Positions 8,282 to 16,855 are shown, counted from the stretch's first letter. The stretch is DNA of 64,000 nt from Erwinia sp. SLM-02 (GCF_037450285.1 NZ_JAQISN010000001.1:62001-126000), one strand, 5' to 3'. Numbers and translations are program-made. The notes: generated by a model not told the origin, from the sequence alone.

Positions 8282-9100
8282 TTACTGCCGGGAGTAAGCC
8301 GCCGCTTCCCGGAACAGCGCATCGTCGGGGCGGATGCCGGTATACAGGGCAAACTGCTCCACCGCCTGAATGGCGAACACCGCCGCGCCGGTGATCACGG
8401 TTTTATCTTTCTCCCGCGCGTAGCGCACCAGCGGGGTGATTTCCGGCAGTGCCACCACTTCGAAGATCACCCGGGCCGCGTCGACCTGGCGCGGCGTGAA
8501 TGACATCAGCTCCGCTTCCGCGCCGCCGCTCATGCCGGTCGGCGTGGCGTTAATCAGCAGGTCCGGCTGGAGATCGCCCAGATCTTCACGCCACTCAAAG
8601 CCGTACAGCGCCGCCAGCTCGCGGCCGCTTTTCTCATTGCGGGCAACAATATAGCCCTGACTGAAACCGGCATCCTTCAGCGCGGCCGCCACGGCTTTGG
8701 CCATACCGCCGCTGCCGCGCAGGGCAAACGTCAGTCCGCTGTCAACCTGGTGCTGCTTCAGCAGGCTGGCAATGGCGATGTAGTCGGTGTTGTAGGCTTT
8801 CAGGTAGCCGTCGGTGTTGACGATGGTGTTCACCGAATCGATGGCCTTCGCCGACGGATCCAGCTCGTCGACCAGGGCAATCACCTCCTCTTTAAACGGC
8901 ATGGAAATCGCGCAGCCGCGAATGCCCAGCGCCCGCACGCCGCCGATAGCGGCGGGTAAATCGGCGGTGGTAAAGGCTTTGTACAGGTAGTTAAGATCCA
9001 GCGCGTCGTAGAGATAGTTGTGGAAGCGGGTGCCAAAATTTCCCGGGCGGGATGCCAGCGACATACATACGGCGGTGTCTTTGTTCAGCTGTCGGGTCAT
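8282..9100 (-). CDS. Shikimate 5-dehydrogenase-like protein (HI0607 type)
   Basis: A 272-residue protein of the AroE superfamily. The substrate-binding domain contains GVRALGIRGCAISMPFKEE and SVNTIVN with the catalytic Lys of the PFK motif; the C-terminal Rossmann domain has GSGGMAKAV, then ARNEKSG and INATPTGM. It resembles Haemophilus HI0607, the SDH-like class that acts poorly on shikimate and whose true substrate is uncertain. The housekeeping AroE is therefore expected elsewhere. It is divergently oriented from the SgrR-type regulator at 9206, with a 105-bp shared promoter region. ATG 9100 has AGGA about nine bases upstream. Confidence 0.85.
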   Translation of the reverse strand: MTRQLNKDTAVCMSLASRPGNFGTRFHNYLYDALDLNYLYKAFTTADLPAAIGGVRALGIRGCAISMPFKEEVIALVDELDPSAKAIDSVNTIVNTDGYLKAYNTDYIAIASLLKQHQVDSGLTFALRGSGGMAKAVAAALKDAGFSQGYIVARNEKSGRELAALYGFEWREDLGDLQPDLLINATPTGMSGGAEAELMSFTPRQVDAARVIFEVVALPEITPLVRYAREKDKTVITGAAVFAIQAVEQFALYTGIRPDDALFREAAAYSRQ

Positions 9101-9205
9101 GGATACGGTCCTGTGACGATAAAGGAGGATTGCTGTTCAGGGCAGAATGGACTAAAAAGGTGAGATTAAAAACAGCTCGATTTTCTCGCTCAAGGCTCCT
9201 CTTTT

Positions 9206-10969
9206 ATGTACGGTCAACGACTTGAACATCATTACCTGCGGCTGCTGACGCTGTTTCCCTCACGCGAGGCCGCGACAACCCTGCAGGCGCTGGCGGATTC
9301 GCTGTGCTGCAGCAAGCGGCATATGCGGGCGCTGCTGGTAAAAATGCAGAACGAGGGCTGGCTTAACTGGCAGGCTGCGCCGGGGCGCGGTCGGCAGGCG
9401 CAGCTAAGGCTGCTGCGCGATGAACAGCAGCTGTTGGTGGAAAAAGCGGATCGTTTACTGGAAACGGGGAACCTTGCCGCCGCCGTTGAGCTGCTGGGGG
9501 ATGAAAAGCGCCGTCTTGCCAGCCTGCTGCGTACCCGACTGGGCTATCGCATCAGTGATAACTATCAGTCGCTGCGCATTCCCTACTATCGCGAGATGCT
9601 TAACCTTTACCCTGGCACGCCGCTCAGGCGCTCGGAGAGCCATCTGGTCAGGCAGATTTTTAACGGGCTGACGCGCATCAATCCGCAGAGCGGTGAGGTA
9701 GAGTGCGATCTGGCCCATCGCTGGCGTCAGCTGGACGCGCTGCGCTGGCGTTTTTTTCTGCGCCGCGGGGTGCGCTTTCACGACGGGCGCGAATTGACCG
9801 CCGGGGACGTGATCTCCTCGCTCACCCGCAGCGCGACGCTGCCGTTATTTTCACATATTAAACGGGTGACGGCGGCGGGCACGCTGAGCGTGATCGTCGA
9901 GCTGGATCATCCTGACGATCGGTTGCCGCTGTTGCTGACGGATCCCGCCGCGCTGATCCTTCCCGACGATCGCGCCCGGCGCGATGATTTTGCCGCGCAT
10001 CCGGTAGGCACCGGGCCTTACCGGGTGGTCGAGAACGATCGCTGGCATCTCAGGATGCAGGCGTTTGAGCACTATTTTGGTCTGCGCGGGCTGCTGGATG
10101 AGGTCGAACTGATCGTCTGGCCGGATGTGGCCCACGCGGCGGCCAGCGAACAGTTTATTCCCTCCGGGCAGTCCGCCGCCTGGCTCAGTTCCAGCATCAG
10201 CGATATCGCCTATGTTTCCGGCGAGGCCGAAAAGTTTACCGGTAAGCCCTCCGAGCCGCTGGCGGAGATGTTTCTTGAGCAGGGGGGATATTTCCTGCTG
10301 TGCGACAGCCGCTCTGGCCACTGGCAAACGCCTGAACGGCGGCGCTGGCTGCGGGAAATACTCAGTCCGTGGCAGCTGGCATCGCAGCTGGTGGAAGCGA
10401 TCAGGCCGCTGTGGGTACCAACGGGAAGTCTGCTTCCCGCCTGGTTTCACTGTATGGATGAAGGCGTATGCCATTCACCGTTTACCCTGGACCAAACGCA
10501 GGCTGGCCCTGCGCTGCTGCGGCTGGCCTGCCATCGGCAGCACCCTGAATACGCGATGCTGACGGCAATGATGCAAAAAAACCTGGCTGCACAGGGGATC
10601 GCGCTTGAGGTGGTGGAGCTGGACTACCCGCAGTGGGCGAGTGGAGAAGCGGAGGTCGATCTGTGGCTGGGGACGGTAAACTTTGCCGTGCCGGAACAGT
10701 GGAACGTGGGGGCCTGGCTGCTGGGAATGCCGCTGCTTCAACCGCATATCTCCGGTGGCGATCCCGAATGCTATCGGCGATGGCAGCAGCAGTGGCGCGA
10801 CGGCACCCTTGAATCCCGCCAGCTGGTACAGCAGGTGGTCGGCGGGGGCTGGCTGCAGCCGCTGTTTCATCACTGGATGCGGCTGAAAGCACCGGAGAAT
10901 GCGCAGGGGATACGTCTGAATAACCTGGGCTGGTTTGATTTTCAAAGCACCTGGATGGAGCCGGAATAG
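9206..10969 (+). CDS. SgrR-family transcriptional regulator
   Basis: A 587-residue protein with the SgrR/YbaE architecture: an N-terminal winged helix (about residues 10-65, SCCSKRHMRALLVKMQNEGWLNWQ in parts) fused to a periplasmic binding protein-type SBP_bac_5 domain (about residues 110-520). Conserved blocks include LRIPYYR, SESHLVRQIFNGLTR, the HPVGTGPY loop and the terminal GWFDF. E. coli SgrR (551) senses glucose-phosphate stress; YbaE has no known ligand. The protein has no signal peptide, so ligand sensing is cytoplasmic. Which ligand it senses is unknown; divergence from the AroE-like gene suggests that as its target (inference). No sgrS-like RNA is apparent next to it. Confidence 0.85.
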   Translation: MYGQRLEHHYLRLLTLFPSREAATTLQALADSLCCSKRHMRALLVKMQNEGWLNWQAAPGRGRQAQLRLLRDEQQLLVEKADRLLETGNLAAAVELLGDEKRRLASLLRTRLGYRISDNYQSLRIPYYREMLNLYPGTPLRRSESHLVRQIFNGLTRINPQSGEVECDLAHRWRQLDALRWRFFLRRGVRFHDGRELTAGDVISSLTRSATLPLFSHIKRVTAAGTLSVIVELDHPDDRLPLLLTDPAALILPDDRARRDDFAAHPVGTGPYRVVENDRWHLRMQAFEHYFGLRGLLDEVELIVWPDVAHAAASEQFIPSGQSAAWLSSSISDIAYVSGEAEKFTGKPSEPLAEMFLEQGGYFLLCDSRSGHWQTPERRRWLREILSPWQLASQLVEAIRPLWVPTGSLLPAWFHCMDEGVCHSPFTLDQTQAGPALLRLACHRQHPEYAMLTAMMQKNLAAQGIALEVVELDYPQWASGEAEVDLWLGTVNFAVPEQWNVGAWLLGMPLLQPHISGGDPECYRRWQQQWRDGTLESRQLVQQVVGGGWLQPLFHHWMRLKAPENAQGIRLNNLGWFDFQSTWMEPE

Positions 10970-11038
10970 CCGTTGGAGGCGCGGTTGCCGCAGCCCGCTG
11001 TTGCAAAAGCGGCGTTGACTGATTATCTTGTGGTTCAC

Positions 11039-11147
11039 AAGGTGATGGTGTTCCACCTTTCCCAACCGCCCTGCTCGTAAGGGGCTGATGACGCCTGATA
11101 ACCCTGACCGTTAACATGAGGTCGGCGTGTCAGGCTATTCGTTTTTT
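11039..11147 (+). ncRNA. Fluoride riboswitch (crcB motif) with terminator platform
   Basis: The aptamer begins GGTGATGGTGTTCCACC and continues through AACCGCC and GGGCTGATGACGCC to about 11095, carrying the conserved GATGG, P2 stem GGTG/CACC and CTGATG-CGCC elements of the crcB RNA. It is followed by an expression platform: a CCTGAC (11103-11108) / GTCAGG (11129-11134) hairpin and a T6 run ending at 11147, 39 bp before crcB. Fluoride binding should prevent the terminator and turn on the exporter. Confidence 0.88.
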
Positions 11148-11185
11148 GCCCGCTGGCACCCCGCCTCGAAAGTGCTGAGGATTGT

Positions 11186-11563
11186 ATGCTGAAACCTTTA
11201 CTGGCCGTGATGATTGGCGGCTGTGCCGGCTGTGTGATCCGCTGGCTTCTGGCCGTGCGGTTAAATTCACTGTTTCCTAATCTTCCCCCCGGCACGCTGC
11301 TGGTTAACCTGGTTGGCGGACTGATTATCGGTGCCGCAATGGCCTGGTTTATCCGTAATCCGCAGCTGGATCCGGCATGGAAGCTGTTGATTACCACCGG
11401 TCTGTGCGGTGGCATGACGACGTTTTCCACCTTCTCACTGGAAGTGGTCACGCTGTTACAGGCAGGAAATTATCTCTGGGCGTTAACGTCAGTCCTGGTG
11501 CACGTACTGGGTTCGCTGTTGATGACGATAGCCGGTTTCTGGCTGGTCTCGCTGCTGTTCTGA
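11186..11563 (+). CDS. crcB: Fluoride exporter CrcB/Fluc
   Basis: A 125-residue membrane protein with four hydrophobic helices, the usual Fluc size. Diagnostic motifs are GGCAGCVIRW in the first helix, PGTLLVNLVG in the second (the Asn lines the fluoride pathway) and GLCGGMTTFSTFS in the third, with the TTFSTFS break and the phenylalanine box. Fluc proteins work as antiparallel dimers that let fluoride leave the cytoplasm. GAGGA precedes ATG 11186. The upstream fluoride riboswitch independently supports the assignment. Confidence 0.96.
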   Translation: MLKPLLAVMIGGCAGCVIRWLLAVRLNSLFPNLPPGTLLVNLVGGLIIGAAMAWFIRNPQLDPAWKLLITTGLCGGMTTFSTFSLEVVTLLQAGNYLWALTSVLVHVLGSLLMTIAGFWLVSLLF

Positions 11564-11724
11564 TTAACGTCTCTGCGCTGCCTGCCGGGCAGCGCATTTG
11601 ATGCGGTTCCCCTGTTGGTGTCTGAAAGTCAGTATTTGCTGTCCGAATAGCATTATTAATAAATTTACGGACATGGAATAATGAATTTATGCAAAACGAC
11701 TTCAACGACAGTAAGGAATTGCAA

Positions 11725-11982
11725 ATGAAAGGGATCATATTATTCGCCTCTCTATTTTTCACTTTTTCCGTTTATTCAGCGGATGAAATATCCAGGGTAA
11801 ACGACGTTTCCCATCAGAAAATAAAGTGCGGTGTGATATCCGTGGCGCGCGTGGATGCCACTTCGGATGAACTGCTTCGATTACTTTCCAGCAAGAGTGA
11901 TGCGCTGGGATGTCGTTATTTTTCCATTACCTCATTTGAGTCAGAGGGGAACAGTCGGGCCACCGCCGTGGTGTACCACTGA
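11725..11982 (+). CDS. Small periplasmic DUF1471 (YhcN/BhsA-like) protein
   Basis: An 85-residue precursor. The signal peptide MKGIILFASLFFTFSVYSA is likely cleaved before DEIS. The mature part shows the DUF1471 signature: GVISVARVDATSDEL, a LLSSKSDALGCRYFSI segment and a final ATAVVY strand. Members such as BhsA, McbA and YhcN affect stress resistance and biofilm formation, mechanism unclear. The ATG at 11725 is chosen over an upstream one at 11689 because TAAGGAA precedes it and the signal peptide starts there. It ends 11 bp before the Aae-like efflux operon and may be co-transcribed with it. Confidence 0.7.
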   Translation: MKGIILFASLFFTFSVYSADEISRVNDVSHQKIKCGVISVARVDATSDELLRLLSSKSDALGCRYFSITSFESEGNSRATAVVYH

Positions 11983-11993
11983 GAATAACGGCT

Positions 11994-12194
11994 ATGCGCG
12001 ATATTATTTTTCTTGGCATTGCCTTCCCCTGGATTTTAGTCGCTGCGCTATTGGGCTGGTTCGGTTATAAGGCCGCAATGTGGGTATTGACCGAAACGAA
12101 TGTTCAGCGCGGCGCGGGGCACCGGCCATGGTTAAATATAGCCTGCTACTGTCTGTTTTTTTGCCTGTGCTATTTACTTCCGGAGGGCTGGTAA
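11994..12194 (+). CDS. Small membrane protein of AaeX/DUF1656 type
   Basis: A 66-residue protein with two hydrophobic helices (about residues 4-30 and 47-62), starting MRDIIFLGIAFPWIL. Tiny DUF1656 proteins such as AaeX accompany HlyD and FUSC genes in Aae-type efflux operons; their role is unknown. The similarity here is mostly in layout and hydropathy, so family assignment is tentative. Its stop codon overlaps the start of the HlyD gene by one base, indicating coupling. Confidence 0.65.
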   Translation: MRDIIFLGIAFPWILVAALLGWFGYKAAMWVLTETNVQRGAGHRPWLNIACYCLFFCLCYLLPEGW

Positions 12195-13051
12195 TGCCTG
12201 CAGTGACAAACCGGATACTGACGGTGCTGTTACTCCCGCTGGTGTGTATCGGGCTGTGGCAGGTCTGGAACCGGGAGCAGAAGGATAACTGGACCCGGGA
12301 TGGCCGCATCCGCGCTGACGTTGTTATACCCGCCAGTGAGGTCAGCGGCCGGCTCGATCGGCTGTGGGTAAAAGATAATCAGCGGGTGAAGCGCGGCGAT
12401 CTGTTATTTGAAATCGACGGCGGTGATTATTCTATCGCTCTGGAAAAAAGCAGAGCGAATAAAGAATCAGCCAGAATAACCATGCTGAAGATGTCGGAAA
12501 TAGCCCGCCGTCGTGAAAAACTCACCAACGGCGTGGTCAGTAAAGAAGAAAAAGAAAATGCCAGGCTGGATTATCAGCAGGCGCTGGCCAGTTACCACGT
12601 AAGCGAGCAGCAATACCGACAGGCATTGCGGAATATGCATCTGACAAAAGTCTATTCTCCGGTGAACGGCTATGTTACCAATCTTCTTGTTCAGCAGGGA
12701 GATTATATTAATGTCGCGCAGCCGGTAATGACGCTGGTTAATGCGGAGAGTTTTTATGCCTACGCCTATTTTCAGGAGGGACAGATTGCGGATATTCATC
12801 CCGGCCAGTCAGCGCGTATTACCCTGTTGGGTAGCAATATTACACTTTACGGTAAGGTGGAAAATATTGCTCGCGGAATTGTCGATCACAGTAATCAGGG
12901 CAGTGAAGGTACTCTGCATAATGTGAATCCGACCTTTGACTGGGTGCGTTTGCCGATGAGAATTCCGGTGCGCATCGCGCTCGACTCCCGTCGTCTGCAG
13001 GGAATAACGCTGGTAGCCGGCATGACCTGCACGGTTTCAATACAGCCCTGA
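12194..13051 (+). CDS. HlyD/AaeA-type periplasmic adaptor of an efflux pump
   Basis: A 285-residue membrane fusion protein. One N-terminal anchor helix (NRILTVLLLPLVCIGLW) is followed by the first biotinyl-lipoyl half (DRLWVKDNQRVKRGDLLFEID), a short coiled-coil hairpin (about residues 80-135), the second lipoyl half (YSPVNGYVTNLLVQQGDYI) and a beta-barrel ending in TCTVSIQP. It should link the FUSC inner membrane pump to an outer membrane channel. The open frame extends upstream, but ATG 12194 is chosen because GGAGGG precedes it and the gene before ends there. It ends 10 bp before the FUSC gene. Confidence 0.88.
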   Translation: MPAVTNRILTVLLLPLVCIGLWQVWNREQKDNWTRDGRIRADVVIPASEVSGRLDRLWVKDNQRVKRGDLLFEIDGGDYSIALEKSRANKESARITMLKMSEIARRREKLTNGVVSKEEKENARLDYQQALASYHVSEQQYRQALRNMHLTKVYSPVNGYVTNLLVQQGDYINVAQPVMTLVNAESFYAYAYFQEGQIADIHPGQSARITLLGSNITLYGKVENIARGIVDHSNQGSEGTLHNVNPTFDWVRLPMRIPVRIALDSRRLQGITLVAGMTCTVSIQP

Positions 13052-13061
13052 GGAGCAGCGT

Positions 13062-14879
13062 ATGTCATTCAGGCTCATTAAGATGCCGGTGCGCACTCTG
13101 CCGCGCATTCTCCAAATCACCCTCGCCATTTTGTCTGTCCAGTGGCTGGCGTTTTACTTTGATATTGAGGGGGCATCAACGGCGGTAATGAGTGCGATTG
13201 TGGTCACGCAAACCTTCGTCGGCGGGCTGTATCACAAAGCGGCTCACCGGATAGGGGGCACGGTTCTGGGGCTGAGCGTCGGGATGGTATTCATCGTCTT
13301 ATTCCCGGAAAGTCCGCGCATCTGGCTGGCTTTGACCCTACTGTGGCTGGGCAGTATGACGTTTATCGCCAGCATTGTTCACTCCGATCGGGCGTATCTG
13401 TTTTTACTGGCCGGCTACACCTTCGCCTTTGTGGGTTTCCCCGTACTGGTTAATCCTGACCGGGCGTGGGAAATCTATCACTATCGCGCGACCAACGTGC
13501 TGTTTGGCGTAGTGGTGATGCTGTTCATCAGCGTCGTAATTTTTCCGCTCTACCAGAAGCGCCATACGGCCTGGCCGCTGGCCCGGCTTTACCGTTCGCT
13601 GCTGCATTTCAACGCCAGCCTGAGGCACGGGCGTCGCCTGGATGCTGAACGCCTGCGATCGTTTTTAGCGGGGCTTGCGTTACCGGTTGTTCACCGGCAA
13701 AGCCTTCGTCATGAACATCAACTCAGCCGCCGCGAAACCAGGGTGCTGGATTCTTATCTCTTTACTGCCATCCGGCTGTTTTTTTTAACCTGCCTGCTGG
13801 GAAAGTGTCCGTCTGTTGAGGGGCCGTTTTTCTCGCGGCTTTATGCGGATTTTCAGCAGCAGCAGGAACAGCTTTTACTCTATAAAAAATACCGCCTGCA
13901 TCCTCCTGCAGGGTTCAGGTTTTGCCGGTTTCGCTTTCATCAGCACAGTGATGTATATCTGGCCCTGCGCAGGGCGGTCCGTACCGTCGCTACCACGCTG
14001 CTGCTGCTGTTTATCTGGTATCAAAGCGGCTGGGCCGGCGGTCAGGTAATGATGACCTTTGCTGTCATCTATATTGTCCTGCTTTCCTCGGCCCGGCAGC
14101 CTGAAAAAATCGGTGCAGAAGCGTTAAACGGTACGCTACAGGGGATCATGCTGGCGTGGGTCTGGCTACAGTATGTTTACAGCAGCGTTGCCCTGACAAG
14201 ATACCCAGATCTGTACTTTCCGGCCCAGCTACCCGTGATCGTTTACGGGGCGCAGATGTTAGCGCGTGAGCCACGGATGCTGCGGGGGATTACGCTGTTA
14301 ACGACGTTTTACTTTGTTGCCCCCCCGCTCAATCCTCAGCAGTTTGATTATTCAGAATTTATCACTAACGCGACGGGGTGTTTTGCCGGGATGCTCGGTT
14401 TTGTTATGGGCATAAACCTGATACTGCCGGAACCGCGCAGCGGCCGTATAGCCGGTTTAATTTTTCACTCGCTGCGCGAATTGCGCCAGACCCTCTCTCA
14501 TCCCACACAATGTCCGGCCGATGAGCTGATTCTGCTATACGATCGCTGGATGCGATTTTCAGGGGCTGCAGGCCGTAGTGATGGCCTGCTTGCATTCCTG
14601 ACCCGTCTGGGGTCGCTGCAGCTGCTGGCCGGCCAGTGGCAGCAAAGCTACCCGCAAACGTGGCTGGCCTCGTCCGGACCGCTTCGGGGGCAGATTGACC
14701 GCTGGCTTTCGACGAAAAGCTGTCTCTTTACTGCCGGGGATGAGGCGAGCTGGAGCCAGTGCCTCACCGGGTTAGAGGAAAATAGCGATCCGGCATGGCC
14801 GGTGTTATCACTTGCCCGCCAGCTTTGCCGGGAGCTGTCCCAGGCCTGGCAGGTGCTCAGCACGGAGGAACTACGATGA
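13062..14879 (+). CDS. FUSC-family aromatic acid/small-molecule efflux protein
   Basis: A 605-residue inner membrane protein of the AaeB/MdtO (FUSC, fusaric acid resistance) family. It is built of two hydrophobic blocks (about residues 15-165 and 310-450), each followed by a cytoplasmic helical region. The first block contains STAVMSAIVVTQTFVGG, characteristic of the family. AaeB exports p-hydroxybenzoate-type acids; the substrate here is unknown. GAGGAGC precedes ATG 13062. Its TGA overlaps the ATG of the AraC gene (ATGA), so pump and regulator are translated together. Confidence 0.88.
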   Translation: MSFRLIKMPVRTLPRILQITLAILSVQWLAFYFDIEGASTAVMSAIVVTQTFVGGLYHKAAHRIGGTVLGLSVGMVFIVLFPESPRIWLALTLLWLGSMTFIASIVHSDRAYLFLLAGYTFAFVGFPVLVNPDRAWEIYHYRATNVLFGVVVMLFISVVIFPLYQKRHTAWPLARLYRSLLHFNASLRHGRRLDAERLRSFLAGLALPVVHRQSLRHEHQLSRRETRVLDSYLFTAIRLFFLTCLLGKCPSVEGPFFSRLYADFQQQQEQLLLYKKYRLHPPAGFRFCRFRFHQHSDVYLALRRAVRTVATTLLLLFIWYQSGWAGGQVMMTFAVIYIVLLSSARQPEKIGAEALNGTLQGIMLAWVWLQYVYSSVALTRYPDLYFPAQLPVIVYGAQMLAREPRMLRGITLLTTFYFVAPPLNPQQFDYSEFITNATGCFAGMLGFVMGINLILPEPRSGRIAGLIFHSLRELRQTLSHPTQCPADELILLYDRWMRFSGAAGRSDGLLAFLTRLGSLQLLAGQWQQSYPQTWLASSGPLRGQIDRWLSTKSCLFTAGDEASWSQCLTGLEENSDPAWPVLSLARQLCRELSQAWQVLSTEELR

Positions 14880-15676
14880 ACTGTATTGTCGCGGCGGAGA
14901 AAATCTCAACGCTGCTGGATCCCGATACCGGGCTAATGGAAAATATCTCTATCCTGAGCCAGGAAATCACGGCCAATACCGAAGTGGAACTGCATCATCA
15001 CAGCTGGGGGCAGCTGAATGTCAGCGATGGCGGGGTGATGGAGATTACGATAGAGAAGCAGAGGGTTTTAATCGCCCCCTGGCAGTTTGCCGTCTGGATT
15101 CCTGCGGGGCTGCGTCACTGTAGCTTCAATCGAAAAAATATCGACTACTGCTCCGTTTCCTTCCCGGCGGATCTCGCCGTGATGCTTCCCTCTCAGGCCT
15201 GCGTATTGCCGCTGTCGGGTATCGTCCGGGAGATCATCCGCGATCTTCGCCAGCGGCAGATCAAACAGCTTACTCTGCCTCAGGATTTGACGCTGGGGCA
15301 GGTGCTGCTGGATCAATTACTCCAGCAAACGCCAACGGGATCGTGGCTGCCAACGACGGACGATCGTCTTATCAAACCGGTCATTGACGGGCTGAGGCAA
15401 AATCCGGGGGACACGCGATCTCTGGCTGAGTGGGGGAAACGGGTCTATACCTCGGAAAAGACGCTGTCACGGCGTTTCCTCCAGTTAATGAATATCTCAT
15501 TTCGCGAGTGGCGCGGCCGCTTACGTTTTCTGACTTCGCTGTCCATGTTGAAAAATGCGGTAAGCGTGCAGGAGATTGCATACACGCTGGGCTACAGCAA
15601 CCCCTCTTCATTCATCGCTATGTTTCACAAGGCGACGGGGATGACGCCGGAAAAATACCGTAAAGAGTGCCTTTAG
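14876..15676 (+). CDS. AraC-family regulator of the efflux operon
   Basis: A 266-residue AraC/XylS regulator with a cupin-like N-terminal sensor (ELHHHSWGQLNVSDGGVMEI, about residues 40-60) and two C-terminal helix-turn-helix motifs (about residues 175-262, including SLAEWGKRVYTSEKTLSRRF and GYSNPSSFIAMFHKATGMTPEKYR). ATG 14876 has GGAGGA six bases upstream; the frame extends further, but that part lies inside the FUSC gene. Being the last gene of the pump operon rather than divergent, it likely forms a positive autoregulatory loop (inference). The inducer is unknown. It overlaps the small minus-strand gene at 15673 by 4 bp. Confidence 0.88.
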   Translation: MNCIVAAEKISTLLDPDTGLMENISILSQEITANTEVELHHHSWGQLNVSDGGVMEITIEKQRVLIAPWQFAVWIPAGLRHCSFNRKNIDYCSVSFPADLAVMLPSQACVLPLSGIVREIIRDLRQRQIKQLTLPQDLTLGQVLLDQLLQQTPTGSWLPTTDDRLIKPVIDGLRQNPGDTRSLAEWGKRVYTSEKTLSRRFLQLMNISFREWRGRLRFLTSLSMLKNAVSVQEIAYTLGYSNPSSFIAMFHKATGMTPEKYRKECL

Positions 15677-15843
15677 CGGTAAACCTCCCCGCAGAGCAGT
15701 ACCGCTGTCGGGCGGCGTTCGTGGATCCGTTCTGCCATCTGTTCGCACGCGCTTCGCGTGGGGAAAATATGCTCTGATACCGGTAGTGCATCACAGGCAT
15801 CATGACCGCAGGCGCTGACGAGTAATACGAAGCCGATTAGCAT
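15673..15843 (-). CDS. Small exported or lipoprotein-like protein with four cysteines
   Basis: A 56-codon gene. The start ATG at 15843 has a strong AAAGGAG upstream with six-base spacing. The product has a hydrophobic N-terminus (MLIGFVLLVSAC) with a possible lipobox VSAC at Cys12, and further cysteines at 17, 33 and 51, an arrangement that would allow one or two disulfides in the periplasm. The absence of a basic residue before the hydrophobic stretch is unusual for a signal peptide. It is convergent with the AraC gene and overlaps its last four bases. I do not recognise the family. Confidence 0.6.
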   Translation of the reverse strand: MLIGFVLLVSACGHDACDALPVSEHIFPTRSACEQMAERIHERRPTAVLLCGEVYR

Positions 15844-16073
15844 TGCTCACTCCTTTGGCAGATTGGGGTCAGGATCAGTATAGGCGATAAGCCACACATT
15901 AACCTTCGGGGCCCACATCCCGCCAGAGGTTTCAACAGGCTACCGCACATTCCAGTCAATTATTTGATTCGCATTTTCATGTGGGATGTGGCCGCTATCA
16001 CGAATGTTCCGACTCTTTCGGTCAGCGTGCGCAGATACGCTATGCTTTATATTTAACCAACGAGGAGGAGACA

Positions 16074-16304
16074 ATGAACGGCGAAACAGATTTACCTATT
16101 TCCAGCGAAGAGGAAGTGTGCAATATCATCGGCAAAGCAGTGGTTGACCTCAGCGTTACCGGACAGCCCGTCAATAAGGCGACGCTCGGACTGAAGCTGT
16201 TATCCATGGCCGATCAGGATAAAGATGACGAACGTATTTTACTGTACTGGATTGCCCGCAGGGCAATTAATCAGCCGCATAAATTTGCGGAGGCAGGGTA
16301 CTGA
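16074..16304 (+). CDS. Small AriR/YmgB-family biofilm and stress regulator
   Basis: A 76-residue acidic helical protein. It shares with E. coli AriR/YmgB the EEEVCNIIGKAVVDLSVTGQPVNKATLGLKLL pattern (written here in parts: IGKAV, LSVTG, VNKATL), which fits PF10798. YmgB-family proteins are small dimeric connectors acting on Rcs signalling, acid resistance and biofilm formation. GAGGAGGAG directly precedes ATG 16074; the frame extends upstream without support. A GC-rich imperfect hairpin (16342-16367) follows. A second connector of the related YcgZ type is at 26721. Confidence 0.65.
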   Translation: MNGETDLPISSEEEVCNIIGKAVVDLSVTGQPVNKATLGLKLLSMADQDKDDERILLYWIARRAINQPHKFAEAGY

Positions 16305-16412
16305 CACTGCCTGCAACCGGTGCGACTGCCACCGGAGTCAGCGGCCGTCCGGCGTTAACCGGGCGGCCATTGCGGGCGTTTTTACTTCTCACCCCGGCTA
16401 TTCCCACCCCGG

Positions 16413-16667
16413 CTATTTTTTATCGCGCTCTACCACGATCTCAGGCGCGCAGCCTTCATCAGCCTTAACCCGACGGTACTCCGCCTTACCCTGATAAATA
16501 TAGATACACGCGCGCCCGGCCTCTCCGCCATCCTGCTCCTGGCTCAGCGAAACGGTGACTTTCTCCGCCTGGCTGCGAAACGAGACGGCGCTGCACGCTA
16601 ACGTAAGGAGCATCAGGGGCAGCAATAATGAAGTACGGGAATGTGGCTGGCGGTGGTGCGAGTGCAT
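16413..16667 (-). CDS. Hypothetical secreted protein with a cysteine pair
   Basis: An 84-residue product. A basic, His-rich start (MHSHHRQPHSRTS) is followed by a hydrophobic core LLLPLMLLTLACSAVSF, a plausible signal peptide or weak lipoprotein signal, and then a polar mature part of about 50 residues with two cysteines (RACIYIY and DEGCAPE), probably disulfide-bonded. AAGGAC lies upstream of ATG 16667. The tandem copies of CACCCCGGCTATT just beyond its stop (16390-16417) are a curiosity. I do not recognise the family. Confidence 0.55.
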   Translation of the reverse strand: MHSHHRQPHSRTSLLLPLMLLTLACSAVSFRSQAEKVTVSLSQEQDGGEAGRACIYIYQGKAEYRRVKADEGCAPEIVVERDKK

Positions 16668-16855
16668 CGGACGTCCTTATGAAACGGAATGTAACCTGAG
16701 GTAAATCTCTATTGATGTGGCTATTTTAACGCATTGTGCCAATTAGCACAGACGAAACACAGGGCTGAACAAATTTTTGTGAGAAAGGCGACAGAGAAGA
16801 GGGCGATGGGTTTGAGCGGCTGACCGGCGGGTTCATGGAAACACGCCGGAGTCAT

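Noticed and set aside
15618..15803. 61-codon minus-strand frame overlapping the AraC end
   Set aside because: A different frame at 15673-15843 has a strong ribosome binding site and a signal-like N-terminus, so it is the better gene.
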